In this document: one piece after another, positions 36,287-45,133 of the stretch
Layout: each line of letters begins with the position of its first letter
How positions within the stretch are numbered: position 1 is the first letter of the stretch
NCBI GenBank assembly: GCA_964645585.1
Contig: CAZYAN010000016.1
Coordinates: 6,888 to 70,887 of the forward strand
Direction of reading: 5' to 3'
DNA from: DATGSL01 sp964645585
GTDB lineage: Bacteria; Verrucomicrobiota; Verrucomicrobiia; Opitutales; T3Sed10-336
Length of the DNA: 64,000 bases
The notes under the pieces: generated by a model
What the model was told of the DNA's origin: nothing
Databases searched by the model: none
What the model saw: the letters and a program-made list of their open reading frames with translations, nothing else
Made by a program: the position numbers and the translations under genes

Positions 36287-37162
36287 TCACCGCGTGACAA
36301 CCTGGTTTCCCAGTGACAAATCCACCCTTTCCTGCAATTGCGACATCCGCCAGCGACTGTTTTCAATAATCATCGCCAGCAATCGCAGCTGTTCGCTGTA
36401 ATTATCCGGGCCGAAAACGATTTCCCGAATCTCACTGCTCTTCACCGTGAGCAATGGAAGATTCGAACAATCGACAACCCGCCAAGTATCGTAAAGATGG
36501 GGCGCGTATTCGCGTGTCGCCTTCAAGAGGTCGTCCACCTGGGCCATCCCTTGAATCCGCTTAAAACCGTGACCCTCCCGCTGGAGCGGCGGAATCCCCG
36601 CAAGAAACGGCAGGGATTCCAGCTCAAACCGATCGTAACCAATTCCCGAATACGCGACACCTTCGCGATCGACCAGCAGCGCCATGACCCGGCCTTGCGG
36701 ATCCCGTGTAGCTAAACGTGCCACGGGCCGGCGCTCCTCCACGCGGATCACGAGCCGGTCAGGAAGACGCCGGATCGACGACGACAGAACCTGGCCATGC
36801 CTCTGGATCCGAGCGTTCTCCGCGTGAATATCGATCGACATAATATCCACCTCCGCCGGCAGGCTCAGGACATCCTTCACCCAGCTTTTCGGCAGCACGC
36901 CGTCGGTTTCAAAAACGATCTCCTTCAGCGGACGCTCTGGCAGAGCGGTCTGCACCTGCTTCATCCCGTCCTGCCAATGGCGGGTGGCGAAATAGGCGCC
37001 GACGCCAAGGACGACCAGAAAACCGATCGCGGCAAATCCGCGAAGCGAATTGCGGATAAGACGCTTCCGAACGTGAGAGGTCAGCAGCTTCGGCGTTGCC
37101 GATTGCTGGATCTCCTTCCATGAGGATCCCGTGGATACCTTGCGACGCGATTTCTTCTTCAC
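36287..37162 (-). CDS. ftsQ: Cell division protein FtsQ/DivIB
   Basis: A 291-aa bitopic divisome scaffold, GTG start at 37162 with AGGAAGG upstream. A basic cytoplasmic tail of about 40 residues (KKKSRRK; VRKRLIRNSLRG) precedes one membrane helix (FAAIGFLVVLGVGAYFA). The POTRA domain begins about residue 80 (LKEIVFETDGVLPKSWV) and the FtsQ beta domain follows (LVDREGVAYSG). Sequence conservation is low, as usual for FtsQ, so position between ddl and ftsA is part of the evidence. Confidence 0.9.
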   Translation of the reverse strand: MKKKSRRKVSTGSSWKEIQQSATPKLLTSHVRKRLIRNSLRGFAAIGFLVVLGVGAYFATRHWQDGMKQVQTALPERPLKEIVFETDGVLPKSWVKDVLSLPAEVDIMSIDIHAENARIQRHGQVLSSSIRRLPDRLVIRVEERRPVARLATRDPQGRVMALLVDREGVAYSGIGYDRFELESLPFLAGIPPLQREGHGFKRIQGMAQVDDLLKATREYAPHLYDTWRVVDCSNLPLLTVKSSEIREIVFGPDNYSEQLRLLAMIIENSRWRMSQLQERVDLSLGNQVVTR

Positions 37163-37177
37163 CCTTCCTGTTACCGA

Positions 37178-38092
37178 TTAACCTGCCAATTTAGAAAACC
37201 GGCGCAATGCCGGTTCCGCCAGTTTCTCAGCAAGCGACTGAAAGTCGATTCCCTCGCACAACGCGCTCTTGGGCAGCAAGCTCGTGCCAGTCAACCCGGG
37301 GAGAGTGTTGATTTCCAGAAAAAAGATTTCGCCAGCATCCGAAAGTATGAAATCAACGCGTGCAAAATCCCTGCAACCGCAGGCCGCGAAAGCGCTTTCG
37401 GCAATCTGGCGGATTTCCGCGGCTCGCTCCTCCGGCAGTTCCGCCGGCCATTGGTAACGCGTCAGGCCGGCCGTGTATTTACTCGCGTAATCAAAACGGC
37501 CGGAGTTCGGAATGATTTCGACAATCCCAAGCGCGCTGCCATTCAAAATGCCTACGGTTAGTTCCCTGCCCTGAACGCGGCGTTCCACCATCCAGCGGCC
37601 GTCCGGCAGCGACCCGATCTTCTCCTCAAACGCTTCCGCGCCATCGAGGAAATGCAACCCGATACTGCTCCCCTCGTTGTTCGGCTTAAGAACCATTCGC
37701 TCCCCCAGCCGCTTGACCAGTTCACCGCCCGCCGGTGCATTGCCGGGTGAAAAAACCACGCCGTCCGGCACACGAACACCCGCCACTGCCACCCGCTCTT
37801 TTGTCATGGCTTTATCCATACACAGCCGGCTGCTCGCGGTATCGCTTCCCGCGTACGCGAAACCGGCGTCGTCCAGCAGGGCCTGCATACCCCCATCCTC
37901 GCCAAAAATGCCGTGCAGCGCCGACAGGATCACATGGCGGTTCGGATCCAGTGATTCCGGCACAGCCGCCACGCGGACATCGACAAGTTCGACGGCAAAA
38001 CGTCCCGAAAGTGCCTCGTACAGGGCCGCCGCCGACCGCCGCGAAACCTCGCGCTCGCCAGATACGCCCCCGGATAAAATTGCGATCTTCAC
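37178..38092 (-). CDS. ddl: D-alanine-D-alanine ligase
   Basis: A 304-aa ATP-grasp ligase producing the D-Ala-D-Ala dipeptide used by MurF. GTG 38092 overlaps the murB stop by 4 nt. N-terminal VKIAILSGGVSGEREVS is typical; further motifs are MVLKPNNEGSSIGL, DFARVDFILSD and FFLEINTLPGLTGTSLLPK. It is shorter than the Van-type ligases, suits DdlB, and lies in the usual ddl-ftsQ-ftsA order. Confidence 0.97.
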   Translation of the reverse strand: MKIAILSGGVSGEREVSRRSAAALYEALSGRFAVELVDVRVAAVPESLDPNRHVILSALHGIFGEDGGMQALLDDAGFAYAGSDTASSRLCMDKAMTKERVAVAGVRVPDGVVFSPGNAPAGGELVKRLGERMVLKPNNEGSSIGLHFLDGAEAFEEKIGSLPDGRWMVERRVQGRELTVGILNGSALGIVEIIPNSGRFDYASKYTAGLTRYQWPAELPEERAAEIRQIAESAFAACGCRDFARVDFILSDAGEIFFLEINTLPGLTGTSLLPKSALCEGIDFQSLAEKLAEPALRRFSKLAG

Positions 38093-39015
38093 AAAAACGC
38101 CTCCCACGATCCGCCGAGCATCCGCACTTCCGGCTCCAGCCACACACCGGTCTGGCGATGCACTTCTTTTCGAATGCGCCGAATCAGTTGAATGACGTCG
38201 TCGCTGGTAGCGCCTCCTTGATTGATCAAAAAATTGCCATGCACCTCAGAAACAACCGCACCGCCGCAGACCGATCCCTTTAATCCCGCGGCGTCGATCA
38301 ATCGTCCCGCCGAATCGCCATCCGGGTTTTTAAACATGCATCCCGCGCTCGCCTCCTTCGGCTGCGTCGCGTTGCGCCGCTTTTGGTACGAGGCGATCGT
38401 TTCCCGTATCACGGCGCTGTCCGCCCGCCGCGGAGCCCGGACTGTCGCTTCGACAGCGCAGGCGTCCCGCAAGCTTTCGCAGCACCGGTAGCCGTACTGC
38501 AAGAGTTCACGCGGAAACAGATGCTCGACACCGTCCATGGTCACGAAACGAACGGATTCAACAACCTCGAACATCGAGCCGCCCATCGCGCCGGCGTTCA
38601 TCCGCAGCGCGCCGCCGACGGTTCCGGGAATCCCTTCGAGAAATTCAAAACCGCTCAACCCAAGGCGGCTGGCCTGGCCGCACAGCTCGCGCAGGCGAAC
38701 ACCTGCCCCGACGAGAAGGCGTCCGTCGCCTTCGCTTTCGATTCGCCGCCAGGACGGGTGGCGCAGCCGGATCACCAAAAGATGCAGTTCGCCGTCGAGC
38801 GCCAGCACGTTCGATCCGCGCCCAAGAAAAAAAACCGGCACGCCGGCCGCGTTGGCCTTGCGCAGCAGCAATCGGAGATCTTCCAAATTCGCCGGCTCAG
38901 CGTAGTATTTTGCCGTTCCCCCGACCTTCAGCGTCAGCTTGTTGCGCAGCGGCTCGCCCGTGCGGAAAACCGTTTCCGGCGACAGCTGCAATCGCCTTTC
39001 CACCTCCTTGATCAC
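38089..39015 (-). CDS. murB: UDP-N-acetylmuramate dehydrogenase MurB
   Basis: A 308-aa FAD enzyme reducing UDP-GlcNAc-enolpyruvate to UDP-MurNAc. GTG 39015 overlaps the murG stop by 4 nt. FAD-binding segments are NKLTLKVGGTAKYYAEP and FFLGRGSNVLALD, with LSGFEFLEGIPGTVGGALRMNAGA. The catalytic proton donor, Ser in E. coli, lies in SAGCMFKNPDG, where the position is Cys226. The C-terminal Glu (WLEPEVRMLG) is kept. No murC lies between murG and murB, where it often sits. Confidence 0.96.
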   Translation of the reverse strand: MIKEVERRLQLSPETVFRTGEPLRNKLTLKVGGTAKYYAEPANLEDLRLLLRKANAAGVPVFFLGRGSNVLALDGELHLLVIRLRHPSWRRIESEGDGRLLVGAGVRLRELCGQASRLGLSGFEFLEGIPGTVGGALRMNAGAMGGSMFEVVESVRFVTMDGVEHLFPRELLQYGYRCCESLRDACAVEATVRAPRRADSAVIRETIASYQKRRNATQPKEASAGCMFKNPDGDSAGRLIDAAGLKGSVCGGAVVSEVHGNFLINQGGATSDDVIQLIRRIRKEVHRQTGVWLEPEVRMLGGSWEAFL

Positions 39016-40142
39016 GCCACCTCCAGTTTCCGTTCCCTTTTCTCCTCGCGAGCCGTCCGGCAAATAGCTTCCAAATCGTCGATGATCAGCTTTAACGAAT
39101 TCTCACGGTCCATCCGCTGGAGATTTCCGCGAAATTTCTGCAACAGCCAATCGTTAAAAAGCAGCTCCAAGACTTCTTTCTGCAGATCGCCGAGATACTC
39201 CTGCTCGATAACGATGCCGCCTCCCTGCCGCTCATGAAAGAGCGCGTTCTCCCGCTGGTGATCGTCCGCGGAATATGGATACGGCACCAAGATCGCGGGC
39301 GTCCGGCACCGGATCAGTTCGGCGATCGTTCCAGCCCCCGCGCGCGACAGCACCAGATCCGCGCTCGACAGCACTTCCGAAATCTTATCGGTGAACGGAA
39401 CAAACCAGGCCTTTGCGGTCCCTCCATGACGGGACTTCGCCTCAAGGACGCGCTCCCGGCCACTGTCGAGTCCAGCCACGCAATACACGCACACTCCTTC
39501 GTGGGCGAGATGCTCGAAGTTCTGCTCGACCCACTCATTCAACACCCGAGCACCTTGGCTTCCGCCGAGCACGACCAGCAGCTTGCAATTCTCCTCGATT
39601 CCCAAAGCGGCTCGCGCCTTCGCCATCGGAAGACGCTGAATTTCTTTTCGCACGGGACAGCCGAAAAACCGAATGCGCTCCGGACTGACGTTGCGCAAAT
39701 GAACACCCGTCGGCAGGTAAACCCGCGACGGCGCAAAATGACTCAGGAAGCGAATCGCCCGCCCCGGAATCCGGTTCGATTCGTGCAGGACAACCGGGAG
39801 CTTCCGGAAAAATGCCGCCAGCGAAATCCCCGCGGAACTGAATCCGCCAAAACCAATTACCAGGTCCGGCTGCAAGCGCTTGATCAGGCGGAACGAGGCA
39901 AAAAGGCTCTTCATCTGCGCGAGAAAAAACCGAAACAGACCGATCGGGTTCAACGTGAACGGCGCACCCGGACTTTTGATAAAGCTGAGGTGCGGATACT
40001 TTTGAACCAGGCGCGCGTCGACTTTCTTGTGACTGATCAACAGCCAGCAAGTATGGCCTCGCGAAAGCAAACCTTCCGCCAAGGCGATACCCGGCGTCAA
40101 ATGGCCGCCGGTTCCCCCGCACGAAATCAGGATCCGGTTCAT
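39012..40142 (-). CDS. murG: UDP-GlcNAc:lipid I N-acetylglucosaminyltransferase MurG
   Basis: A 376-aa GT-B glycosyltransferase converting lipid I to lipid II at the inner membrane face. ATG 40142 overlaps the ftsW stop by 4 nt (ATGA). G-loops are ISCGGTGGHLTPGIALAEGL and VIGFGGFSSAG, the UDP site contains LVVLGGSQGARVLN, and the C-terminal signature is SRAGAGTIAEL with PYPYSADDHQRENA. Complete. Confidence 0.97.
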   Translation of the reverse strand: MNRILISCGGTGGHLTPGIALAEGLLSRGHTCWLLISHKKVDARLVQKYPHLSFIKSPGAPFTLNPIGLFRFFLAQMKSLFASFRLIKRLQPDLVIGFGGFSSAGISLAAFFRKLPVVLHESNRIPGRAIRFLSHFAPSRVYLPTGVHLRNVSPERIRFFGCPVRKEIQRLPMAKARAALGIEENCKLLVVLGGSQGARVLNEWVEQNFEHLAHEGVCVYCVAGLDSGRERVLEAKSRHGGTAKAWFVPFTDKISEVLSSADLVLSRAGAGTIAELIRCRTPAILVPYPYSADDHQRENALFHERQGGGIVIEQEYLGDLQKEVLELLFNDWLLQKFRGNLQRMDRENSLKLIIDDLEAICRTAREEKRERKLEVA

Positions 40143-41302
40143 GCCGCGATCTCCTTCAGCCTTCGATCCGCATTCTTCAGCGGCGACTTCGACCACGAAA
40201 ACGACGTGTTCACAAGCAACCCGATAATCATAAACGTGGCGACAAGGTTCGATCCGCCGTAACTGATGAAGGGCAGCGGCATTCCTTTGGTCGGCACGCA
40301 TCCGGTGACGACAGCCATGTTGATCAGAGCCTGCAGCGTGACCAGCATCAAGGCTCCCGCCACAAGAAGATACTGATACAGGTTCGGGGCCCGCCGCAAA
40401 TGGACGATCCCAATCGTAAACATCACCAGAAAGAGCAGAAGCACGCCGCCGGTGAAAACGAACCCGAGTTCCTCGCCGATCACCGCGAATATGAAGTCGG
40501 TGTGCGCTTCCGGCAAAAAGGCCATCTGCTGCCGACCGTTGCCGATTCCTCGTCCGTCAACTCCCCCGGCGCCAAACGCGAGAATCGCTTGCCAAAGCTG
40601 ATAGGAACTGTCCAGACGATTGCCTTCGACGTCGAGAAACGCCATGATACGCCGCCAGCGCGTCGGGCTCAAATACAACGCCACCCCGAACAGGATGGCC
40701 AGCGACGCGACTGACGGAACCAAGTAGATGAGCCGCGTGCCGGCGAGGAACAGCATCAAAAAGCCGACGACCCCGCAGAGCGCCGCCATCCCGTAGTCCG
40801 GCTGGAGAATGATCAGTCCCGAAACCAAACCGATCAGCGCCGACGGAATAATAAATCCCCGCCAGAATGTTTTAATATGCCGCTGGTTCGCGCCGAGATA
40901 AACCGCCAGCGCGAAGATCAATGTCAGCTTGGCGAATTCCGACACCTGCAACCGCATCGGGCCGAGCGGCAGCCAGCGCCGGCTGCCGTTCACCCAGACG
41001 CCAATGCCGGGAATCAAAACGGCAATCAGGCCGACGACGAGGAGCGCGAGAAGAACCCACGCCAGCGGACGCGAACGTTCCAGCGGAACCAGGCTGATGG
41101 TGAACCCGGCCAGAATGGCAACGCCCAGCCATACAGCCTGGCGCTGCAAATAGTGATACGGGTCCGGACCGGACTGGGCACTCGCGCTGAACAGGATGCT
41201 CATCCCCAGCAGCGTCAACGCCGCTGCGCAAAAGAGGATGACATATGCCGGATGGACCCCAAGGTCGTTCTTGCGTGCATCTGTTCGCTTTTTACCCATC
41301 AA
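40139..41302 (-). CDS. ftsW: Peptidoglycan glycosyltransferase FtsW (SEDS)
   Basis: A 387-aa SEDS polymerase with ten hydrophobic segments that polymerises septal lipid II together with FtsI. The conserved fourth extracytoplasmic loop appears as GAGGVDGRGIGNGRQQMAF and LPEAHTDFIFAVIGEELGF. The C-terminal SEDS motif is PLPFISYGGSNL. It is followed by murG with a 4-nt overlap and preceded by the LysM gene, 31 nt away. Its position next to murG favours FtsW over RodA. Confidence 0.95.
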   Translation of the reverse strand: MMGKKRTDARKNDLGVHPAYVILFCAAALTLLGMSILFSASAQSGPDPYHYLQRQAVWLGVAILAGFTISLVPLERSRPLAWVLLALLVVGLIAVLIPGIGVWVNGSRRWLPLGPMRLQVSEFAKLTLIFALAVYLGANQRHIKTFWRGFIIPSALIGLVSGLIILQPDYGMAALCGVVGFLMLFLAGTRLIYLVPSVASLAILFGVALYLSPTRWRRIMAFLDVEGNRLDSSYQLWQAILAFGAGGVDGRGIGNGRQQMAFLPEAHTDFIFAVIGEELGFVFTGGVLLLFLVMFTIGIVHLRRAPNLYQYLLVAGALMLVTLQALINMAVVTGCVPTKGMPLPFISYGGSNLVATFMIIGLLVNTSFSWSKSPLKNADRRLKEIAA

Positions 41303-41333
41303 TTCATTGGACCGGTCCCGCGCGGCTGATCAC

Positions 41334-42410
41334 TCAGTTCTCCGGCTCGATCGGGATGATCGGGAAATCGCCTTCACCATCCGCCGGCAGCAGGTAAACA
41401 TCCTGTTCTTCAGCGGGCGCAGGCGGGACAGGTTCAGATTCCGGTTCCGGCTTCGGTTCCGGCTTCGGCGCCGGTTTTGTTTCAGCAGATGCACTGGACG
41501 CGGCACTCCGGCTGCCCGCCGTCGCGGAGCTCGTTCCAGGTATCAGCAGTTCCTGGCCGATTTGCATCCTGCGCGGATCCGAAATGTTGTTGGCCGCCAT
41601 CAGCTCATCGACACTCACGCCATAACGCTTGGCGATCGCGCCGGGCGTTTCACCGGACTTGACGACATGCCGGGTGCCGTCGCCGGTCACGCGAGTTGAG
41701 CCAGCCGATGCGCGCGATGCCGGGGACGATGCCGCCGTCGAACCTCCCGACGGGACCAGCAGGACCTGGTCGATTCGGATCACGTCGCTCGACAGCTTGT
41801 TTAAGGTTTTGAGATCGGCGACACTTGTTCCGTGGCGCTGGGCGATCACCGAAAGGCTGTCACCGCTCCGCACCGTGTAAGTCGCAGCCCCAGCAGGAAC
41901 AGAAGCCGGCGCAGGCGAACTCGCGCGAGTGCTCGCCGAGGAACCGCCGCCTGCCGGGATTGTAAGCTCCTGGCCAGGCTGAATGACGCTGCTTTCGCTC
42001 AAACCGTTCGCATCGAGGAGCGCGCGCAAACTCACGCCGTTCCGGTTCGCGATCGCCCAGAGGCTGTCGCCGCTCCGCACCTTGTATGTCGTTGTTTCGA
42101 CCGGGGCCGGAGTTTCATACGAGGGGACCGACGGAGGCGTCAGCGGTGCCAGCAGATCCTGCGTGCCGGACGAAAAATCGACATCGCGGCTGACGGTTCG
42201 CGGGCGTGTCGGCGAGGAACGCGGACGGCTCGTCTCTTCCGCGGAAGGCGCCGCTGTCGCGGGATCGAGATTCGCCGTCGGCTCGCCGATTGCCGGCAGC
42301 GTCTCCGCCGTGTCCGGCCGCGGCCGGGACTTGCAACCGGGTTGAAAGAAGAGAAGGCCCCCGACCACATGGAGGGCGACAACAACGCTAAAGATTCTGA
42401 TTAACTTCAT
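41334..42410 (-). CDS. LysM-repeat envelope protein, probable lipoprotein
   Basis: A 358-aa secreted protein. A signal helix (IFSVVVALHVVGGLLFF) ends at QPGC, an imperfect lipobox, so lipidation at Cys27 is likely. Three LysM domains follow, at about residues 107-155 (TYKVRSGDSLWAIANRNG), 170-220 (TYTVRSGDSLSVIAQRHG) and 240-290 (RHVVKSGETPGAIAKRYG), joined by Ser/Ala linkers. A Pro/Glu-rich segment (KPAPKPEPKPEPESEPVPP) precedes an acidic end. It should anchor to the membrane and bind peptidoglycan GlcNAc. It occupies the place between mraY and ftsW where murD usually lies. A catalytic domain is absent. The 218 nt upstream (42411-42628) have no gene. Confidence 0.85.
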   Translation of the reverse strand: MKLIRIFSVVVALHVVGGLLFFQPGCKSRPRPDTAETLPAIGEPTANLDPATAAPSAEETSRPRSSPTRPRTVSRDVDFSSGTQDLLAPLTPPSVPSYETPAPVETTTYKVRSGDSLWAIANRNGVSLRALLDANGLSESSVIQPGQELTIPAGGGSSASTRASSPAPASVPAGAATYTVRSGDSLSVIAQRHGTSVADLKTLNKLSSDVIRIDQVLLVPSGGSTAASSPASRASAGSTRVTGDGTRHVVKSGETPGAIAKRYGVSVDELMAANNISDPRRMQIGQELLIPGTSSATAGSRSAASSASAETKPAPKPEPKPEPESEPVPPAPAEEQDVYLLPADGEGDFPIIPIEPEN

Positions 42411-42628
42411 GTTAATGGTTTCCTTTGGAACTTTTAATGACCTCGGGATGCGTGCCGTAAAACGGCGCGGCCGGCGGCTCTAGATCGGCTCTCATGCGAA
42501 TGCACGCACGCCAAAATCCAGCATATTCGTCCGCCATGTTGCTCAAGGTTTGGCGCGCTGGGCAAATCAAAATACCGTGATTTATTTTCTTTTTCCCTAT
42601 GATGTTCCATTTGACGGGTTTTTGACTT

Positions 42629-43729
42629 TTATCGCAGTTTCAAGGTGCCGAGACCGACCAGCGCGAAGATCAGTGACAGGATCCAAAACCGGACCACAAC
42701 CTTGGTTTCCTTCCAGCCTTTAAGCTCGAAGTGATGATGGATCGGCGCCATCCGGAAGACGCGTTTCTTTCGAGTGCGGTACGATGCGACTTGGATGATC
42801 ACGGAAAGCGCTTCCATCACGAAGATGCCTCCCACGATAATCAGCGTCAACGGCTGGTGGACCATGAAGGCGATCGCGCCAACCAAGCCCCCAAGCGCCA
42901 GCGAACCGGTGTCGCCCATAAATACCTCCGCCGGATGCGCGTTGAACCACAAGAAGGCTAGCCCGGCGCCAACCAGGCAGGCGCAAATCACCGCGAGTTC
43001 GCCCGCACCTGGCACATAACTGATAAAGAGATAATCGGCGATAATCAGATGCCCCGCGCCATACGCCATGATCGCGTAAACGAGCGCCACGGAAATGGTG
43101 CAGCCGATCGCCAGGCCGTCGACACCGTCCGTGAGATTGATCGCGTTGCTCGAACCGGCGAGGATCAAGAAGAAAAACGGAAACAGCGCCCACAGCGGCG
43201 TCTCCAGCCACAGCGGCTCCTTCAAAAATGGCACCCAAATCTCCCGCACTTTATCGCCGCTCGACGGCACAAGCAACAGGACCGTGAGCGCGACTGCCGC
43301 GATCGCCGCCTGCCAGCCAAGTTTTTGACGACTGGAAACGCCGTTCGAATTCCCGCGCGCGATCTTCAAGTAATCGTCCGCGAATCCGAGCGCCGTCAAT
43401 CCAGTGAACACAAAAAGCGCGACAAGCACCCACACATTCGGCCGCGCCCATAGCAGCGCGCTGACCGTCACCGACGAGAATATCAGCAACCCTCCCATCG
43501 TCGGCGTGTTCGCCTTCGTCCGGTGCAGGTCCGCAAGGTCGCCCACCTCGCTGCGATCCCGAAAAACTTGCCTCATGCTTAACCGCCGCAGTCGCGCAAT
43601 CAGCCAAGGGCCGAGCACAAACCCGATCATCAGAGAGGTCCCCGCGGCAAATAATCCGCGGAAGCTGATGTAGCGAAACAGCCGCAGCGGCCCCCAAAGG
43701 TGCTCGAGCTCCGCGAGGTAACTCAGCAT
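42629..43729 (-). CDS. mraY: Phospho-N-acetylmuramoyl-pentapeptide transferase MraY
   Basis: A 366-aa polytopic enzyme making lipid I from UDP-MurNAc-pentapeptide and undecaprenyl phosphate. Conserved acidic and loop motifs are seen: KANTPTMGGLLI, the Asp pair in LGFADDYLKIARGNS, NAINLTDGVDGLAIG and NAHPAEVFMGDTGSLALGG, with the His-rich APIHHHFELKGWKE at the end. The ATG overlaps the murF stop by 7 nt. Confidence 0.97.
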   Translation of the reverse strand: MLSYLAELEHLWGPLRLFRYISFRGLFAAGTSLMIGFVLGPWLIARLRRLSMRQVFRDRSEVGDLADLHRTKANTPTMGGLLIFSSVTVSALLWARPNVWVLVALFVFTGLTALGFADDYLKIARGNSNGVSSRQKLGWQAAIAAVALTVLLLVPSSGDKVREIWVPFLKEPLWLETPLWALFPFFFLILAGSSNAINLTDGVDGLAIGCTISVALVYAIMAYGAGHLIIADYLFISYVPGAGELAVICACLVGAGLAFLWFNAHPAEVFMGDTGSLALGGLVGAIAFMVHQPLTLIIVGGIFVMEALSVIIQVASYRTRKKRVFRMAPIHHHFELKGWKETKVVVRFWILSLIFALVGLGTLKLR

Positions 43730-45120
43730 TCGCTCCCCTTTCCCGCCGAAAGCTCCGACGCGCGCGCCAGGAGCGACTCCAAACCGTACGCCCGGCTTCC
43801 CTTGATAAAGACAAATCCGTCAAATCCGGCAACCTCGCCAGCGATCTCGCCGATATTGGAAAAGGTCCGGATCTGCTCCGGCTGGTTGCCCGCCGCCAGC
43901 AGCCCCTCGCGCAAGGCTTCCACTTCGTCGCCCCCCGTGATGAACATCCGGTCGCCGGCACCGAGTTTCACCCGCCGCCCCAAATCCCGATGAAAGTGAA
44001 CCGACTCGGTTCCAAGCTCCGCCATGCAGCCGAGCACATACAGCCGCCGTTCAGCGTCCGCGGCGAGATCTTGGAAAAGCGCGAGTGAATCTTCCATCGC
44101 CGCCGGATTCGCGTTGTAACAGTCGACGTAGAAGCGGGTCGGACCGCATTCCACGACTTCACCTCGATACTGGCCCGGTTTCCAAGTCATCAATCGATCC
44201 TGTATTTCCGGATCGGATACGCCCAGCAGCGTCGCCATCTCGATCGCCAGCACCGCGTTGGCGGCCATCCCCGCACTGACTTTGCGCAAGGTGTAGATCT
44301 GGCGGATGTCATCGCGCCGAATGTGCAGCACGGTCTTCGATGTCTGCTGTTCCACCCGAAATCGGACGCTCGCGCCTGATACACTCTCGTCGCCTTCCTC
44401 GGCCGCGGTGAAAAGCGGCGCCGCCAGTTCATGAAACGGCTCGTACAACAGACACGATGCCGGCGCGACCACAGCGCCCGAATGCGGCACGACTTTGACC
44501 AGCTCCCCCTTCTCCCTCGCGACACCTCGCAGGTCTCCGAGCTGCTCGAGATGCGCGGGCGCGAGGAGAGTCACCACCGAATGAGTCGGCTGGATCATCG
44601 CGGCCAGCGCCGCCATTTCTCCCGGCTGGTTGATGCCGGCTTCAATAACCGCCGCGCGGTGAACCGTGGGATCGAGCCCGAGAAGCGTAATGGGAACACC
44701 GATGAGATTGTTGAAATTTCCTTGCGTCGCATGCACATCCAGCGGTCCGCCAAGGAGGAGACTCAGCAGGTCCTTGGTCGAGGTTTTTCCGCAGCTTCCC
44801 GTGATCCCGATGACCGGCCCGGCGAACCGCCGACGATGCGCCGCCGCCATCGCGGCCAGCGCCCGCAAGGGATCCTCCACCACCAGTTGCGGCAAGCCGA
44901 CATCCGCCCGAGGCGCCCGCACCAGCGCGCCGGCCGCCCCCGCGGCTGCCGCCGCCGGAATGAAGTCGTGCCCGTCGCGCCGCTCGCTCGTCAGGCAGAT
45001 GAACAGCTCGCCTTCTTTGATCGTCCGCGAGTCAAACGCGAATCCGCGCACAGGAGCCGATGGCTGCCGGGTCCACCGCCCGCAACTCCAGTCCTGAAGT
45101 TCCTGTGCCGAATATTCCAC
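43723..45120 (-). CDS. murF: UDP-N-acetylmuramoyl-tripeptide-D-Ala-D-Ala ligase MurF
   Basis: A 465-aa Mur ligase adding D-Ala-D-Ala to the tripeptide. I chose GTG 45120 (VEYSAQELQDW), 13 nt after murE; the open frame runs up to 45867 but that part is antisense to murE. Motifs: GFAFDSRTIKEGELF (N-terminal domain), ATP loop VIGITGSCGKTSTKDLL, the Glu in AVIEAGINQPGEMA and the C-terminal YNANPAAMEDSL. Full length for the family. Confidence 0.95.
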   Translation of the reverse strand: MEYSAQELQDWSCGRWTRQPSAPVRGFAFDSRTIKEGELFICLTSERRDGHDFIPAAAAAGAAGALVRAPRADVGLPQLVVEDPLRALAAMAAAHRRRFAGPVIGITGSCGKTSTKDLLSLLLGGPLDVHATQGNFNNLIGVPITLLGLDPTVHRAAVIEAGINQPGEMAALAAMIQPTHSVVTLLAPAHLEQLGDLRGVAREKGELVKVVPHSGAVVAPASCLLYEPFHELAAPLFTAAEEGDESVSGASVRFRVEQQTSKTVLHIRRDDIRQIYTLRKVSAGMAANAVLAIEMATLLGVSDPEIQDRLMTWKPGQYRGEVVECGPTRFYVDCYNANPAAMEDSLALFQDLAADAERRLYVLGCMAELGTESVHFHRDLGRRVKLGAGDRMFITGGDEVEALREGLLAAGNQPEQIRTFSNIGEIAGEVAGFDGFVFIKGSRAYGLESLLARASELSAGKGSEC

Positions 45121-45133
45121 GCTGCCGGCGTTC

